Source: Pseudomonas extremaustralis
GTDB lineage: Bacteria > Pseudomonadota > Gammaproteobacteria > Pseudomonadales > Pseudomonadaceae
Direction of reading: 5' to 3'
DNA: 64,000 bases
NCBI RefSeq assembly: GCF_900102035.1
Contig: NZ_LT629689.1
Coordinates: 4,076,001 to 4,140,000 of the forward strand
Both the position numbers and the translations under genes were made by a program. The notes below the pieces were generated by a model that searched no databases, had not been told where the DNA came from, and saw only the letters and a program-made list of their open reading frames with translations. This document shows positions 36,736 to 45,897 of this stretch, one piece after another (the first letter of the stretch is position 1; every line of letters starts with the position of its first letter).

Positions 36736-36820
36736 CGAACACACCTCATCTCTGCGGCGTTTGTTTAGCTCCTTTGGAACAGAGATGAATTTTTACGCCC
36801 CAGCCGGGGCGTTTTTTTTG
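36736..36820 (+). ncRNA. Possible small RNA or attenuator leader before the czcR-like gene
   Basis: TCATCTCTG (36746-36754) pairs perfectly over 9 bp with CAGAGATGA (36780-36788). It is followed at once by the terminator hairpin ACGCCCC-AGCC-GGGGCGT with eight T residues (36795-36820). With the promoter at 36703-36729 this would make an RNA of about 85 nt, or a leader in which termination must be overcome to express the regulator 145 bp downstream. It could also simply be the terminator of the porin gene. The rest of the 325 bp gap holds no other gene. Confidence 0.45.
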
Positions 36821-36964
36821 TGCGCACATCCGGTGACGAATCGTCGCACACGCCTGAGCTGGCTTGACCCTAAAGCTACTTCAGGCTTCAGAGTTTTTCC
36901 TACAGCCCATCTCAAGCCTCTTATGAGGCCATGCCCTTTTCGTTTCCTTTGAAGGTAAATCCCC

Positions 36965-37639
36965 ATGCGTATCCTTGTGGTTGAGGACGAGCAGAAAACC
37001 GCCGACTACCTGCAGCAAGGCCTGACCGAAAGCGGTTACGTCGTCGATTGCGCCGCCAGCGGCATCGACGGCCTGCACCTGGCCAGGCAAAACACCTATG
37101 AGCTGGTGATCCTCGACGTGAACCTGCCCCACACCGACGGCTGGGACGTGCTGGAGCAACTGCGCCGCGACGGCAACCAGCGCGTGATGATGCTGACCGC
37201 GCGCGGCCGGCTGGCCGACAAGATCAAGGGCCTGGACATGGGCGCCGACGATTACCTGGTCAAACCCTTCGAATTCCCCGAATTGCTGGCCCGCGTGCGC
37301 ACCCTGTTGCGGCGCAGCGAGCACATCCCGGTGCCGGACGTGTTGCGCGTCGCGGACCTGGAGCTGGACCCGCGCCGGCATCGCGCCTACCGCGGCGACC
37401 GGCGCATCGACCTGACCACCAAGGAGTTCGCCCTGTTGCATGTGCTGATGCGCCAGACCGGCGAGGTAATGACCCGCACGCAAATCATTTCCCTGGTGTG
37501 GGACATGAACTTCGACTGCGACACCAACGTGGTGGAAGTGTCCATCAGCCGCCTGCGCGGCAAGGTCGACGACCAGAGCGAGGTCAAGCTGATTCACACC
37601 ATTCGCGGCGTGGGCTATGTACTGGAGGCGCGCCAATGA
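36965..37639 (+). CDS. czcR: OmpR-family response regulator of the CzcR/CopR heavy-metal type
   Basis: 224 residues. The receiver domain (1-115) has the acidic pair EDE at 7-9, phosphoacceptor Asp51 and Lys in DYLVKPF. The C-terminal winged helix (125-222) has TTKEFALLHVLMRQTGEVMTRTQIISLVWDMNFDCDTNVVEVSISRLRGKVD, which is diagnostic of the CzcR/CopR/CusR group. It overlaps the sensor kinase by 4 bp (ATGA). It probably activates czcCBA, which lies convergent. Metal specificity (Zn/Cd/Co or Cu) cannot be decided from the regulator alone. Confidence 0.9.
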   Translation: MRILVVEDEQKTADYLQQGLTESGYVVDCAASGIDGLHLARQNTYELVILDVNLPHTDGWDVLEQLRRDGNQRVMMLTARGRLADKIKGLDMGADDYLVKPFEFPELLARVRTLLRRSEHIPVPDVLRVADLELDPRRHRAYRGDRRIDLTTKEFALLHVLMRQTGEVMTRTQIISLVWDMNFDCDTNVVEVSISRLRGKVDDQSEVKLIHTIRGVGYVLEARQ

Positions 37640-39072
37640 AGACCGGCAGCCTGTCCATGCGCCTGGGGTTGACGGTCAGCCTGATGGGCGCCGGCCTCGT
37701 CGTGCTGCTGGCCACCCTGGCCTACCTGGCCCTGACCCACGAGCTGGACAAGCTCGCGCGCAAGGGCCTGGAAAACAAGCTGGAGCAGTTGGAACACACC
37801 CTGGGCCAGGGCCTCGACACCCATGACATCAGCGCCCGCCCCCACTCGCTGCTGGACCTGGTGATGGGCCACGACAACATCTACCTGACCATCCTCGGCA
37901 CCGGGCCGGGCACCCCGGTGCTGCTGAGCGTCGGCGCCAAACCCCAGCAGCCGCTGTTGCTCGACATCCCCGCCGGCAAGCCGCTGGCCTACCTCAATTG
38001 GCAGGATAGCGCTGGCAACCGCATGCTCAGCGCCACACGCCTGATGTCATTGCACAATGGCGAACAGGTGCGCGTGCTGATGTCGCTGGACCGCTCCGAC
38101 GACGAGGCGCTACTCAGCGCCTACCTGCGCTCCACGGTGATTGCCCTGCCGATGCTGCTGATCCTGATCGGCATGAGCGCCTGGTGGCTGGTGCAGCGCG
38201 GGTTGGCACCCTTGAAGCTCTTCGGCCATGTCGCGGCCCAAGTCACGACTCAGGACCTGACCCATCGTTTGTCCGTGGACAATCTGCCCAAGGAGCTGAG
38301 CGAGTTGGCCCAAGGCTTCAACGTGATGCTCAATCGGTTGGACGCGGGGGTGCAGCAGTTGTCGCAGTTCTCCGACGACCTGGCCCACGAACTGCGCGCG
38401 CCGTTGACCAACCTGATGGGCAAGGCGCAAGTGACCCTGTCCCGCGAGCGGCCCTCGGCAGAATACAAAGCGGGCCTGGAATCCTGCACCGAAGAAATGG
38501 AGCGCCTGTCGCATATCGTCTCCGACATGCTGTTCCTGGCCCAGGTCAGCCATCCGGCGGCGCGGGCCGGGTTTGGCCGGGTGTCGCTGGGTGAAGAAGC
38601 ACAGCGGGTGATGGAGTTGTTCGCCCTGAGCGCCGAGGACAAGCACGTGACCCTCAACCTGCGCGGCGACGCCTGGGTGACGGGCGATCGCCTGATGATC
38701 CAGCGGGCCATTTCCAACCTGCTGTCCAACGCGATTCGTCACACCCCTGAAGCGTCCACCGTCTTACTGCTGGTGGAGACCTATGGCCAGAGCGCATCGT
38801 TGTCGGTCGGCAACCCTGGGCGTGGCATCGAGGCGCACCATCTGCCGCACGTGTTCGAGCGCTTCTACCGCGCCGACAGCAGCCGCACCCGCGCCGAAGG
38901 CGGCACCGGCCTCGGGCTGGCCATCGTGCGCTCGATCATGCTCCTGCATCAGGGCCACGCCGACGTCAACAGCCAACCCGGACGCTTCACCCGCTTCAGC
39001 CTGGTGTTTCCTCTTCCCGACGATGGGCCCACTGGTACAACGCCGGCAGCACCAGCAAGGTCAGCAACGTAG
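37636..39072 (+). CDS. czcS: Heavy-metal sensor histidine kinase of the CzcS/CopS type
   Basis: 478 residues. Membrane helices at about 10-32 and 165-187 flank a small periplasmic sensor with several His residues. HAMP follows (188-240). The H box is FSDDLAHELRAPLTNL with His251, and the ATPase domain has N (IQRAISNLLSNAIRH), G1 and FERFYRADSSRTRAEGGTGLGLAIV. Its last 77 bp overlap the 3' end of czcA on the other strand; the usual kinase end is near FPLP, so the extra DDGPTGTTPAAPARSAT tail lies in the overlap. Confidence 0.92.
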   Translation: MKTGSLSMRLGLTVSLMGAGLVVLLATLAYLALTHELDKLARKGLENKLEQLEHTLGQGLDTHDISARPHSLLDLVMGHDNIYLTILGTGPGTPVLLSVGAKPQQPLLLDIPAGKPLAYLNWQDSAGNRMLSATRLMSLHNGEQVRVLMSLDRSDDEALLSAYLRSTVIALPMLLILIGMSAWWLVQRGLAPLKLFGHVAAQVTTQDLTHRLSVDNLPKELSELAQGFNVMLNRLDAGVQQLSQFSDDLAHELRAPLTNLMGKAQVTLSRERPSAEYKAGLESCTEEMERLSHIVSDMLFLAQVSHPAARAGFGRVSLGEEAQRVMELFALSAEDKHVTLNLRGDAWVTGDRLMIQRAISNLLSNAIRHTPEASTVLLLVETYGQSASLSVGNPGRGIEAHHLPHVFERFYRADSSRTRAEGGTGLGLAIVRSIMLLHQGHADVNSQPGRFTRFSLVFPLPDDGPTGTTPAAPARSAT

Positions 39073-42000
39073 AGGACACGATCCCGCCGATCACCACCGT
39101 CGCCAGCGGCCGCTGCACCTCGGCGCCGGTGCCGGTGGCCAGGGCCATGGGGATAAACCCCAGGGAAGCCACCAGCGCGGTCATCAACACCGGGCGCAGG
39201 CGAGTCAACGCGCCCTCGTGGATCGCCAGCGACAACGAGCGCCCGTCCTCGCGCAGGTTGCGGATGAACGCAATCATCACCAGCCCGTTCAACACCGCCA
39301 CCCCGGACAACGCGATAAACCCCACCCCCGCCGAGATCGACAGCGGAATATCCCGCAGCCACAGGGCCATGATCCCGCCGGTCAACGCGAACGGAATCCC
39401 GGTGAACACCAGCAACCCATCCTTGAGGTTGTTGAACATCATGAACAGCAGGCCGAACACCAACAGCAGCGCCACCGGCACCACGATGCGCAGGCGCTCG
39501 GAGGCTTCCTTCAACTGCTCGAACTGGCCGCCCCAAGTGGTCCAGTAACCCGCCGGCACCTTGACTTGGGCGGCGATGGCAGCCTCGGCCTCGTCCACGA
39601 ACGAGCCGATATCCCGCCCGCGCACGTTGGCGCTGACGATCACCAGGCGCTTGCCGTTCTCACGGCTGACCTGGTTCGGGCCGAGCACCAGGTCGAGGCT
39701 GGCGACCTGGGACAGCGCGATAAAGCCCAACTGTCCGGGTACGTTGCCCGCCAGCGCGGGCACCGGGATCAACAGCCGCGACAAGCCGTCGATATCAGTG
39801 CGCAGCGCGTCGGACAAACGCACGACCATGTCGAAACGCCGGTCGCCTTCGTACAACGTACCGGCCTGGCGCCCACCGACGGCGACGGCCAGGGTGTCCT
39901 GCACATCCCCCACATTCAGGCCAAAACGTGCGGCCTTGTCACGGTCGATATTGATGGTCAGCACCGGCAGGCCGGAGGTCTGCTCCACCTTCACCTCGGA
40001 AGCGCCATCAAGCTTTTGCAGGGTTTCGGCGATTTCCCCGGCGGTGCGATTGAGCACGGCCATGTCATCGCCGAACACTTTCACCGCCACATCGCTGCGC
40101 ACGCCGGAAATCAGCTCGTTGAAACGCAGTTGAATCGGTTGCGAAAGTTCATACGCACTGCCCGGCACGATCGCACTGGCGCGCTGGATATCGGCGATCA
40201 GGGTTTCGCGGGATTTGTTCGGATCGGGCCACTGGTCCTTGGGTTTGAGCATCACGTAGCTGTCGGAAATATTCGGCGGCATCGGGTCGGAGGCGATCTC
40301 CGCGGTCCCGGTGCGCGCAAACACCCGCTGGATTTCCGGCACCTGGGCCATCAAGGTTTTTTCCAGTTGCTGCTGCATCTGCACCGATTGCGTCAGGCTG
40401 GTACCCGGCACGCGCAAGGCCTGCTGGGCAAAGTCGCCTTCGCTGAGGCTGGGGATGAATTCACTGCCCATGCGGCTGGCCACCAGGCCCGAGGCGACGA
40501 TGGTCAGCAGCGCCAGGCCGAACACCAGCGGGCGCCGCGCCATGACCCAATCGAGCACCGGCGCATAGGCCCGGCGCGCGCTGCGCATCACCAGGTTGTC
40601 TTCTTCCTTGACCTTGCCGGTGACGAACAGTGCAATCGCGGCCGGCACGAAGGTCACCGACAAAATCATCGCACCGAGCAAGGCGATCACCACGGTGAAG
40701 GCCATGGGGTGGAACATCTTCCCGGCCACGCCAGTGAGGGCGAAGATCGGCAGGTACACCACCATGATGATCAGTTGCCCGAAGATCAGCGCGCGCCGCG
40801 CCTCCTTGGCGGCGGCGAACACTTCGTGCAGGCGTTCGCTGCGGGTCAGCAAGCGACCGTGACGCTGTTGCGCATGGGCCAGGCGGCGGATGGCGTTCTC
40901 GACGATCACCACCGCACCATCGACGATGATGCCGAAGTCCAGCGCGCCGAGGCTCATCAGGTTGGCGCTGACTTTGTTGGTGAACATGCCGGTAAAGGTG
41001 AACAACATCGCCAGGGGAATCACCATCGCGGTGATCAACGCCGCACGGATATTACCCAGGAACAGGAACAGCACCGCGACCACCAGCAGCGCGCCTTCAA
41101 AGAGGTTTTTCTTTACCGTGGCGATGGCTTTTTCGACCAGATCGGTGCGGTCATAGACGGTCACGGCCACCACGCCTGCGGGCAGCGAACGGTTGATCTG
41201 CTCAAGACGCGACGCCACGGCCTGGGACACGCTGCGGCTGTTTTCGCCGATCAGCATGAACACCGTGCCCAGCACCACTTCACGGCCGTTTTCGGTGGCG
41301 GCACCGCTGCGCAGCTCACGGCCGATCTCGACCTGGGCCACATTGCGCACGCGAATCGGCGTGCCATCGGCGGAGGTAATCACGATGTTGGCAATATCCT
41401 CGATCGACGCCACTTGCCCCGGCGCGCGGATCAGCAACTGTTCGCCGCTGCGCTCGATGTACCCGGCGCCGACGTTGGCATTGTTGCGTTCGAGGGCCGT
41501 GACCAGATCACTCAGGGTCAGGTTGTAGGCCGCCAGGCGCTTGGGGTCGGGGGCGATCTGGTATTCCTTGGCGAAGCCGCCGATGGTGTTGATCTCGGCC
41601 ACGCCGGGCACGTTGCGCAGTTGCGGCTTGATGATCCAGTCCTGGATCACGCGCAGGTCGGTCGGCGTATAGGGCGTGCCGTCGTCCTTGCGCGCGCCCT
41701 CTTCGGCTTCCACTGTCCATAGGAAAATTTCCCCGAGCCCGGTGGAAATCGGCCCCATCGCGGTTTCGATGCCCACGGGCAATTGCTCGCGCGCCACTTG
41801 CAGGCGCTCGTTGACCAACTGGCGGGCGAAGAACAGGTCGGTGCCGTCCTTGAAGATCACCGTCACCTGGGACAAGCCGGAGCGCGACAGCGAACGGGTC
41901 TGCTGCAAACCCGGCAACCCGGCCATGGCGGTTTCGATGGGAAAGGTGATGCGCTGCTCGGTTTCCAGCGGCGAAAAACCGGGCGCCGCCGAGTTGATCT

Positions 42001-42142
42001 GCACCTGCACGTTGGTGATGTCGGGCACCGCGTCGATGGGCAGTTTCTGGTAGCTGGCGATGCCGACACCGGCCATCAACAGCACCGCCAGCAGCACGAT
42101 GATGCGCTGCTCGATGGCGAATTGGATAAGGCGCTCAAACAT
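38996..42142 (-). CDS. czcA: Heavy-metal efflux RND pump CzcA
   Basis: 1048 residues with the RND plan of 12 membrane helices and two large periplasmic loops. The proton-relay motif DFGIIVDGAVVIVENAIRR in TM4 identifies the HME family for divalent cations (Zn, Cd, Co) and differs from the monovalent CusA group, which is Met-rich. It starts 18 bp after czcB ends. It moves metal ions from periplasm or cytoplasm to the CzcC channel. The C-terminus (HRREEETPG) lies in the overlap with the sensor gene. Confidence 0.96.
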   Translation of the reverse strand: MFERLIQFAIEQRIIVLLAVLLMAGVGIASYQKLPIDAVPDITNVQVQINSAAPGFSPLETEQRITFPIETAMAGLPGLQQTRSLSRSGLSQVTVIFKDGTDLFFARQLVNERLQVAREQLPVGIETAMGPISTGLGEIFLWTVEAEEGARKDDGTPYTPTDLRVIQDWIIKPQLRNVPGVAEINTIGGFAKEYQIAPDPKRLAAYNLTLSDLVTALERNNANVGAGYIERSGEQLLIRAPGQVASIEDIANIVITSADGTPIRVRNVAQVEIGRELRSGAATENGREVVLGTVFMLIGENSRSVSQAVASRLEQINRSLPAGVVAVTVYDRTDLVEKAIATVKKNLFEGALLVVAVLFLFLGNIRAALITAMVIPLAMLFTFTGMFTNKVSANLMSLGALDFGIIVDGAVVIVENAIRRLAHAQQRHGRLLTRSERLHEVFAAAKEARRALIFGQLIIMVVYLPIFALTGVAGKMFHPMAFTVVIALLGAMILSVTFVPAAIALFVTGKVKEEDNLVMRSARRAYAPVLDWVMARRPLVFGLALLTIVASGLVASRMGSEFIPSLSEGDFAQQALRVPGTSLTQSVQMQQQLEKTLMAQVPEIQRVFARTGTAEIASDPMPPNISDSYVMLKPKDQWPDPNKSRETLIADIQRASAIVPGSAYELSQPIQLRFNELISGVRSDVAVKVFGDDMAVLNRTAGEIAETLQKLDGASEVKVEQTSGLPVLTINIDRDKAARFGLNVGDVQDTLAVAVGGRQAGTLYEGDRRFDMVVRLSDALRTDIDGLSRLLIPVPALAGNVPGQLGFIALSQVASLDLVLGPNQVSRENGKRLVIVSANVRGRDIGSFVDEAEAAIAAQVKVPAGYWTTWGGQFEQLKEASERLRIVVPVALLLVFGLLFMMFNNLKDGLLVFTGIPFALTGGIMALWLRDIPLSISAGVGFIALSGVAVLNGLVMIAFIRNLREDGRSLSLAIHEGALTRLRPVLMTALVASLGFIPMALATGTGAEVQRPLATVVIGGIVSSTLLTLLVLPALYQWAHRREEETPG

Positions 42143-42160
42143 GGGTAATCACTCGCTGGA

Positions 42161-43267
42161 TCAATGGGCGTGCTCGGCCGAGCCCTTGCCCAGTTCGGAC
42201 TTGAGGATAAAGCTGCCGACCGTGGCCACCTGGGCCCCGGCGTCGAGGCCCTGGCGCACTTCGACGTAGCCGTTTTCACTCGCGCCCAGTTCAAGGTGGC
42301 GGGTGACGAAACCGTCCGGGGTGCGCACGAACACCGAGGGTTTGTCCTCGACGGTCTGAATCGCGGCTTGCGGCACGGTGACGTTGGCCTGGTAGGTGTC
42401 GGTGGCGATCTGCACGGCGACAAACAACCCCGGGCGCCAGGCGTCATCGGGGTTGGCCACGGTCACGCGCACAGTGGCGGTGCGCGTCTGCTCGCCCAGC
42501 AGGTTGCCCACATAGGCCACGGTGCCGAGCACTTCGGTGCCCATTTCGGTGGAACTGACTTTCACCGGTTTGCCCACGCGCACTTTGGTCAAGTCCTTGG
42601 GAAACACGCCAAACGTTACCCACACGTGGGACAGGTCCGAGAGGGTGAAGGCGTTGCTGGTCTCGCTGACCACCTCGCCGACGCCCAGGTGTTTTTCCAC
42701 CACCCGACCGGCGAACGGCGCGCGCAATTCATAGCGATTGCCGCCGACCAGTACCGCGCTGCCGCTGAGGGCGGTCATCTTTTGGCGCGCGTTGTTCAGG
42801 GCGATTTCGGCTTCTTGCAGGGCCTGGCGCGCCAGCAGGTAATCCTGCTCGGCGGAGATGTTGTCCTGCCACAACTGGCGCTCGCGCTGGAAGGTAGTGC
42901 GCGCCAGTTCGACCCGCCGTTCACTGGCCGCCAACTCACTGCGCTGATCGGAAATCTGCTGGCTGGCGATCACGGCAAGCAGCTCGCCCTTCTTCACCGA
43001 CTGCCCGAGATTGACCGTCACCGACTCCACCACACCCGCGGCACGCGGGACGATATGCGAGGTGCGGTCCTCGTCGAAACGCACTTCGCCCGGCAGCGTC
43101 AGCAGTGTGCTGATCGGCCGCGGTTGGGCCAGGGCCAGTTGAATCCCGGCGGCTTGAATTTGCTGTTCGGTGAGTTCAAGCGCGCCCTCTTCTTCCTCGG
43201 CGCCGGCCACGCCGGACAGCATCAGGCTCAAGGCGATGGCCAACGCCACGCCGTGTCGTTTGTTCAT
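42161..43267 (-). CDS. czcB: Efflux periplasmic adaptor CzcB
   Basis: 368 residues from ATG 43267 (GGAG upstream). The signal peptide ends near SGVAGAEEEE. Lipoyl/barrel-sandwich parts are visible (IVPRAAGVVESVTVNLGQSVKKGELLAVI and YELRAPFAGRVVEKHLGVGEVV), with a coiled-coil hairpin between them (about 110-175) and a beta-barrel domain after. It joins CzcA to CzcC. The open frame continues upstream into czcC but is out of its phase and is not coding. Confidence 0.94.
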   Translation of the reverse strand: MNKRHGVALAIALSLMLSGVAGAEEEEGALELTEQQIQAAGIQLALAQPRPISTLLTLPGEVRFDEDRTSHIVPRAAGVVESVTVNLGQSVKKGELLAVIASQQISDQRSELAASERRVELARTTFQRERQLWQDNISAEQDYLLARQALQEAEIALNNARQKMTALSGSAVLVGGNRYELRAPFAGRVVEKHLGVGEVVSETSNAFTLSDLSHVWVTFGVFPKDLTKVRVGKPVKVSSTEMGTEVLGTVAYVGNLLGEQTRTATVRVTVANPDDAWRPGLFVAVQIATDTYQANVTVPQAAIQTVEDKPSVFVRTPDGFVTRHLELGASENGYVEVRQGLDAGAQVATVGSFILKSELGKGSAEHAH

Positions 43268-43284
43268 AAGGGACTCCAAAAAAA

Positions 43285-44508
43285 TCAAAACCGGGCGAGG
43301 TCGCCGTAAATCCGTTCGATGCGCACCCAGGCGTCGGTGGCCTGGGCGGTCGCCGCGAGGTACTGGGTGCGCGCCGCGATCAAGGTGCGCTGGGCGTCGA
43401 GCACGTCGAGGAAGTTGAACTTGCCCATCTCGAAACCCCGGGTCGCGGCGTCCACCGCGCTTTGGGCGGCGGGCAGGATCTGCTGGTTGAACGTGCGCAC
43501 TTCGGTATTGGCGGTCTGCCACAGGTCCAGGGCCTGGCGGGTTTCGGTACGCAGGCGCAGTTCGATGGCGTTGCGCAGGTCGCGGGCCTGGTCGGCACGA
43601 CGGCTGGCGGCAAGCACATTGCCCTGGTTGCGGTTGAACAACGGAATCGGCATCGACACACCCACCACATTCACCCGCTCGCGCACGCCGGCGTCGTACT
43701 GGCTGCCGATGGACACGTCGAGGTCGGGAATGCGCTGGGCTTTTTCCACGCCGATGCTGGCTTCGCTCTGCAGGATCTGCAGTTCGGCCAGGCGCAGTTC
43801 GGTGGTCTGTTCGACCCGCGCCAACAATTGCGCGGCTGCTGGCAAGGCGGGTGTAGCCCGGCTCGGCGTGGCGACGGACTCGAAGTCGGCGGCGGCGTTG
43901 CCGGTGCTGGCGGCGAGACGGCGATAGGCATCGGTCAGGCCCATTTGCGCACGGTTGAGTTCGAGGCGGATCTCAGACAATTGCACCTGGGCCCGGGTGG
44001 CTTCCACCGGCGAGGATTTACCGGCGGTGACGCGCCCGTTGGCGACCACCAGGCCGCGTTCGGCCAGCGCCAGCGAGCGTTGCGCCAGGTCGAGGCGTTC
44101 CTGGGCGCGAAGGGCGCCGTAGTAACTGTCGATCACCTCGACGCGCAGCGTGTTGCGCCGCTGTTCCAAGGTGAGTGCGGCGGCGTCCTGAGCACGCGTG
44201 GCCAGGTCGATACGCGCCCCACGCTTGCCGCCCAGTTCGAGGGTCTGGCTGAGTTTGATCGTGGTGGTGCGGGTGTCGCGGCGCGTGTCCTCGGCATCCC
44301 AGGACGCGACCGGATTGGGGATCAGACCGGCCTGCTGGCGACCGCCTTCGGCGATGTCGATTTCCCACTGCGCCGCGGCCAGGTCGGGGTTGTTGGCAAA
44401 GGCGGTTTGCAGGGCTGAGTCGAGTGTCAGGGTCTGGGCGCCGACCCCTTGCGCCGTCGCCAGCAACACGACGACCGACCACAGTAATGTTCTTGCACGA
44501 GTTGGCAT
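43285..44508 (-). CDS. czcC: Outer-membrane efflux channel CzcC
   Basis: 407 residues with a signal peptide ending QGVGAQT near residue 25. It has two TolC-type repeats (outer-membrane efflux protein domains), for example SALQTAFANNPDLAAAQWEIDIAEGGRQQAGLIPNP and KFNFLDVLDAQRTLIAARTQYLAA. It is first of czcC-czcB-czcA, the usual order. Its promoter region contains the shared GGAACATTAC element 83 bp before the ATG. Confidence 0.95.
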   Translation of the reverse strand: MPTRARTLLWSVVVLLATAQGVGAQTLTLDSALQTAFANNPDLAAAQWEIDIAEGGRQQAGLIPNPVASWDAEDTRRDTRTTTIKLSQTLELGGKRGARIDLATRAQDAAALTLEQRRNTLRVEVIDSYYGALRAQERLDLAQRSLALAERGLVVANGRVTAGKSSPVEATRAQVQLSEIRLELNRAQMGLTDAYRRLAASTGNAAADFESVATPSRATPALPAAAQLLARVEQTTELRLAELQILQSEASIGVEKAQRIPDLDVSIGSQYDAGVRERVNVVGVSMPIPLFNRNQGNVLAASRRADQARDLRNAIELRLRTETRQALDLWQTANTEVRTFNQQILPAAQSAVDAATRGFEMGKFNFLDVLDAQRTLIAARTQYLAATAQATDAWVRIERIYGDLARF

Positions 44509-44584
44509 AACGAGAGTTCCAGGCCCATGAAATGGCGGATAAATCCAAGCCGGGGCACTGTAACTTTCGCTACTTATCAGGGCG

Positions 44585-44606
44585 GTGGGGGGAACATTAC
44601 AAATCC
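44585..44606 (-). promoter_or_regulatory. Putative metal-regulator operator before czcCBA
   Basis: In the direction of czcC this reads GGATTTGTAATGTTCC (from 44606 back to 44591). The last ten bases are identical to the two elements between DUF2790 and oprD. Its distance to the start codon (about 83 bp) fits an activator site. Confidence 0.55.
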
Positions 44607-44793
44607 GTTAGCAAGGCTCAAGGATGGGTATCTTCGAGGTAACTCTTTCACTGAAATCGCTCTCGCACTTACATCCAATAAAACGACTTTCAAGACCTGC
44701 AAGCTATGAACGCCCTTGCTTTGAAAAGCCAATAATGGCATATAGACACCAAGCAACAATTTATCTTTAACAATAATCGCACGGAGCGTGGCA

Positions 44794-45774
44794 GTGATTA
44801 CCTACAGCGAAGCTATACAATCAGTTCCCCCTTACCAAATGACCTCTATCCTGCTTGCCAATGGTTTCTCTCAAGCTTGGGATCACAACATATTCAACTA
44901 TAAGTATTTGCTCCAAGCTGCAAACTTTGGAGATCGCGCGCCTCAAATTCAAGAACTGTTCAAAAAACTTAAAACCTATGACTTTGAAAAAGTCATGAAG
45001 CGGCTAGTATCCACACAACTTGTACTTGAGATTTACGGCGCAGACCCGCAACTTATAGAAACGGTAAAACAAGACCAAGAAATACTAAAATCCGCACTTA
45101 TCAGTGCGATATCCAACACCCACCCCAAGCTACCAAGCAACGTCACCAACGATCAATACACAAGTGTCAGAAAGCTACTATCTCGATTCAATCAAATATT
45201 CACCTTGAACTACGACCTCCTACTTTATTGGTCAAAAAACAAAAATGACTTGCCTCCGGAAAACTACTCTACTGACGATGGCTTTAGAGGCTTCCCTACG
45301 CACTGGCAAGGGTACGGCACCGACCAAGAGGTGCATTTCCTACATGGAGGCCTTCACATTTACGATACTGTTTCTGGCATAAGAAAACACAAGTGCACAG
45401 AAGATGGCGTACCGATAATTGATCAGGTAAGACAAAATTTAGAGCAGGGAAAGTTCCCTCTATTTGTAGCTGAACCCACTCACGAAAAGAAACGAGCAAG
45501 GATAGAACACAATCCATATCTAAATTACTGCCTACGGCAGCTCAGAGCCCTGACGGGCACGCTATTCATATATGGCCACTCCATTGCAGACAATGACAGC
45601 CACATCTTTGAAGAAATTAAAAAAAGTCACATCACTAAAATATTCATTAGCATTTACGGAGATATGGACAGCAAAGAAAACCGAGCAACCATGATGAGGG
45701 CACGAAACCAACTTTTCGGAATGGATATTGAATTTTTCCAAGCTGAAACAACACCTGTCTGGGCAGCGATTTAG
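44794..45774 (+). CDS. DUF4917 protein with SIR2-like motifs, probably acquired
   Basis: 326 residues from GTG 44794, chosen because GGAG lies 7 nt upstream; GTG 44788 is too close. The N-terminal ILLANGFSQAW, the central FTLNYDLLLYW, then FLHGGLHIYD and LFIYGHSIADNDSHIF correspond to the nucleotide-binding loop, TNYD, HG and GxSxxD motifs of SIR2-like NAD-binding domains. The whole family is annotated DUF4917. The gene is much richer in A and T than its neighbours and stands alone between the czc operon and a transporter. SIR2-like NADases often act in phage defence; that role here is only inferred. Confidence 0.82.
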   Translation: MITYSEAIQSVPPYQMTSILLANGFSQAWDHNIFNYKYLLQAANFGDRAPQIQELFKKLKTYDFEKVMKRLVSTQLVLEIYGADPQLIETVKQDQEILKSALISAISNTHPKLPSNVTNDQYTSVRKLLSRFNQIFTLNYDLLLYWSKNKNDLPPENYSTDDGFRGFPTHWQGYGTDQEVHFLHGGLHIYDTVSGIRKHKCTEDGVPIIDQVRQNLEQGKFPLFVAEPTHEKKRARIEHNPYLNYCLRQLRALTGTLFIYGHSIADNDSHIFEEIKKSHITKIFISIYGDMDSKENRATMMRARNQLFGMDIEFFQAETTPVWAAI

Positions 45775-45840
45775 CTCGTGCATCCACCACTAGAGCTAAC
45801 GCCCTATCCAGGCTGACGAATATAGAGTCTAAAAACACAT

Positions 45841-45866
45841 CTTATAGCCCAAGTCTGGGCTATAAG
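45841..45866. terminator. Bidirectional hairpin after the DUF4917 gene
   Basis: CTTATAGCCC, loop AAGTCT and GGGCTATAAG form a perfect 10 bp stem between the convergent DUF4917 gene (ends 45774) and the MFS gene (ends 45898). No T run of note. Confidence 0.6.
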
Positions 45867-45897
45867 ATTCCGCATAAAATATCGCTTCACACATGTA

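Noticed and set aside
38783..41722. A 979-codon open frame on the plus strand opposite czcA
   Set aside because: Its translation is rich in His, Gln, Arg and Gly without any domain pattern, and it lies wholly over czcS and the clearly coding czcA. It is a shadow frame produced by high GC at third positions.
44527..44709. A 60-codon plus-strand frame between czcC and the DUF4917 gene
   Set aside because: No ribosome binding site or recognisable sequence, and it runs through the czcC promoter and its operator.
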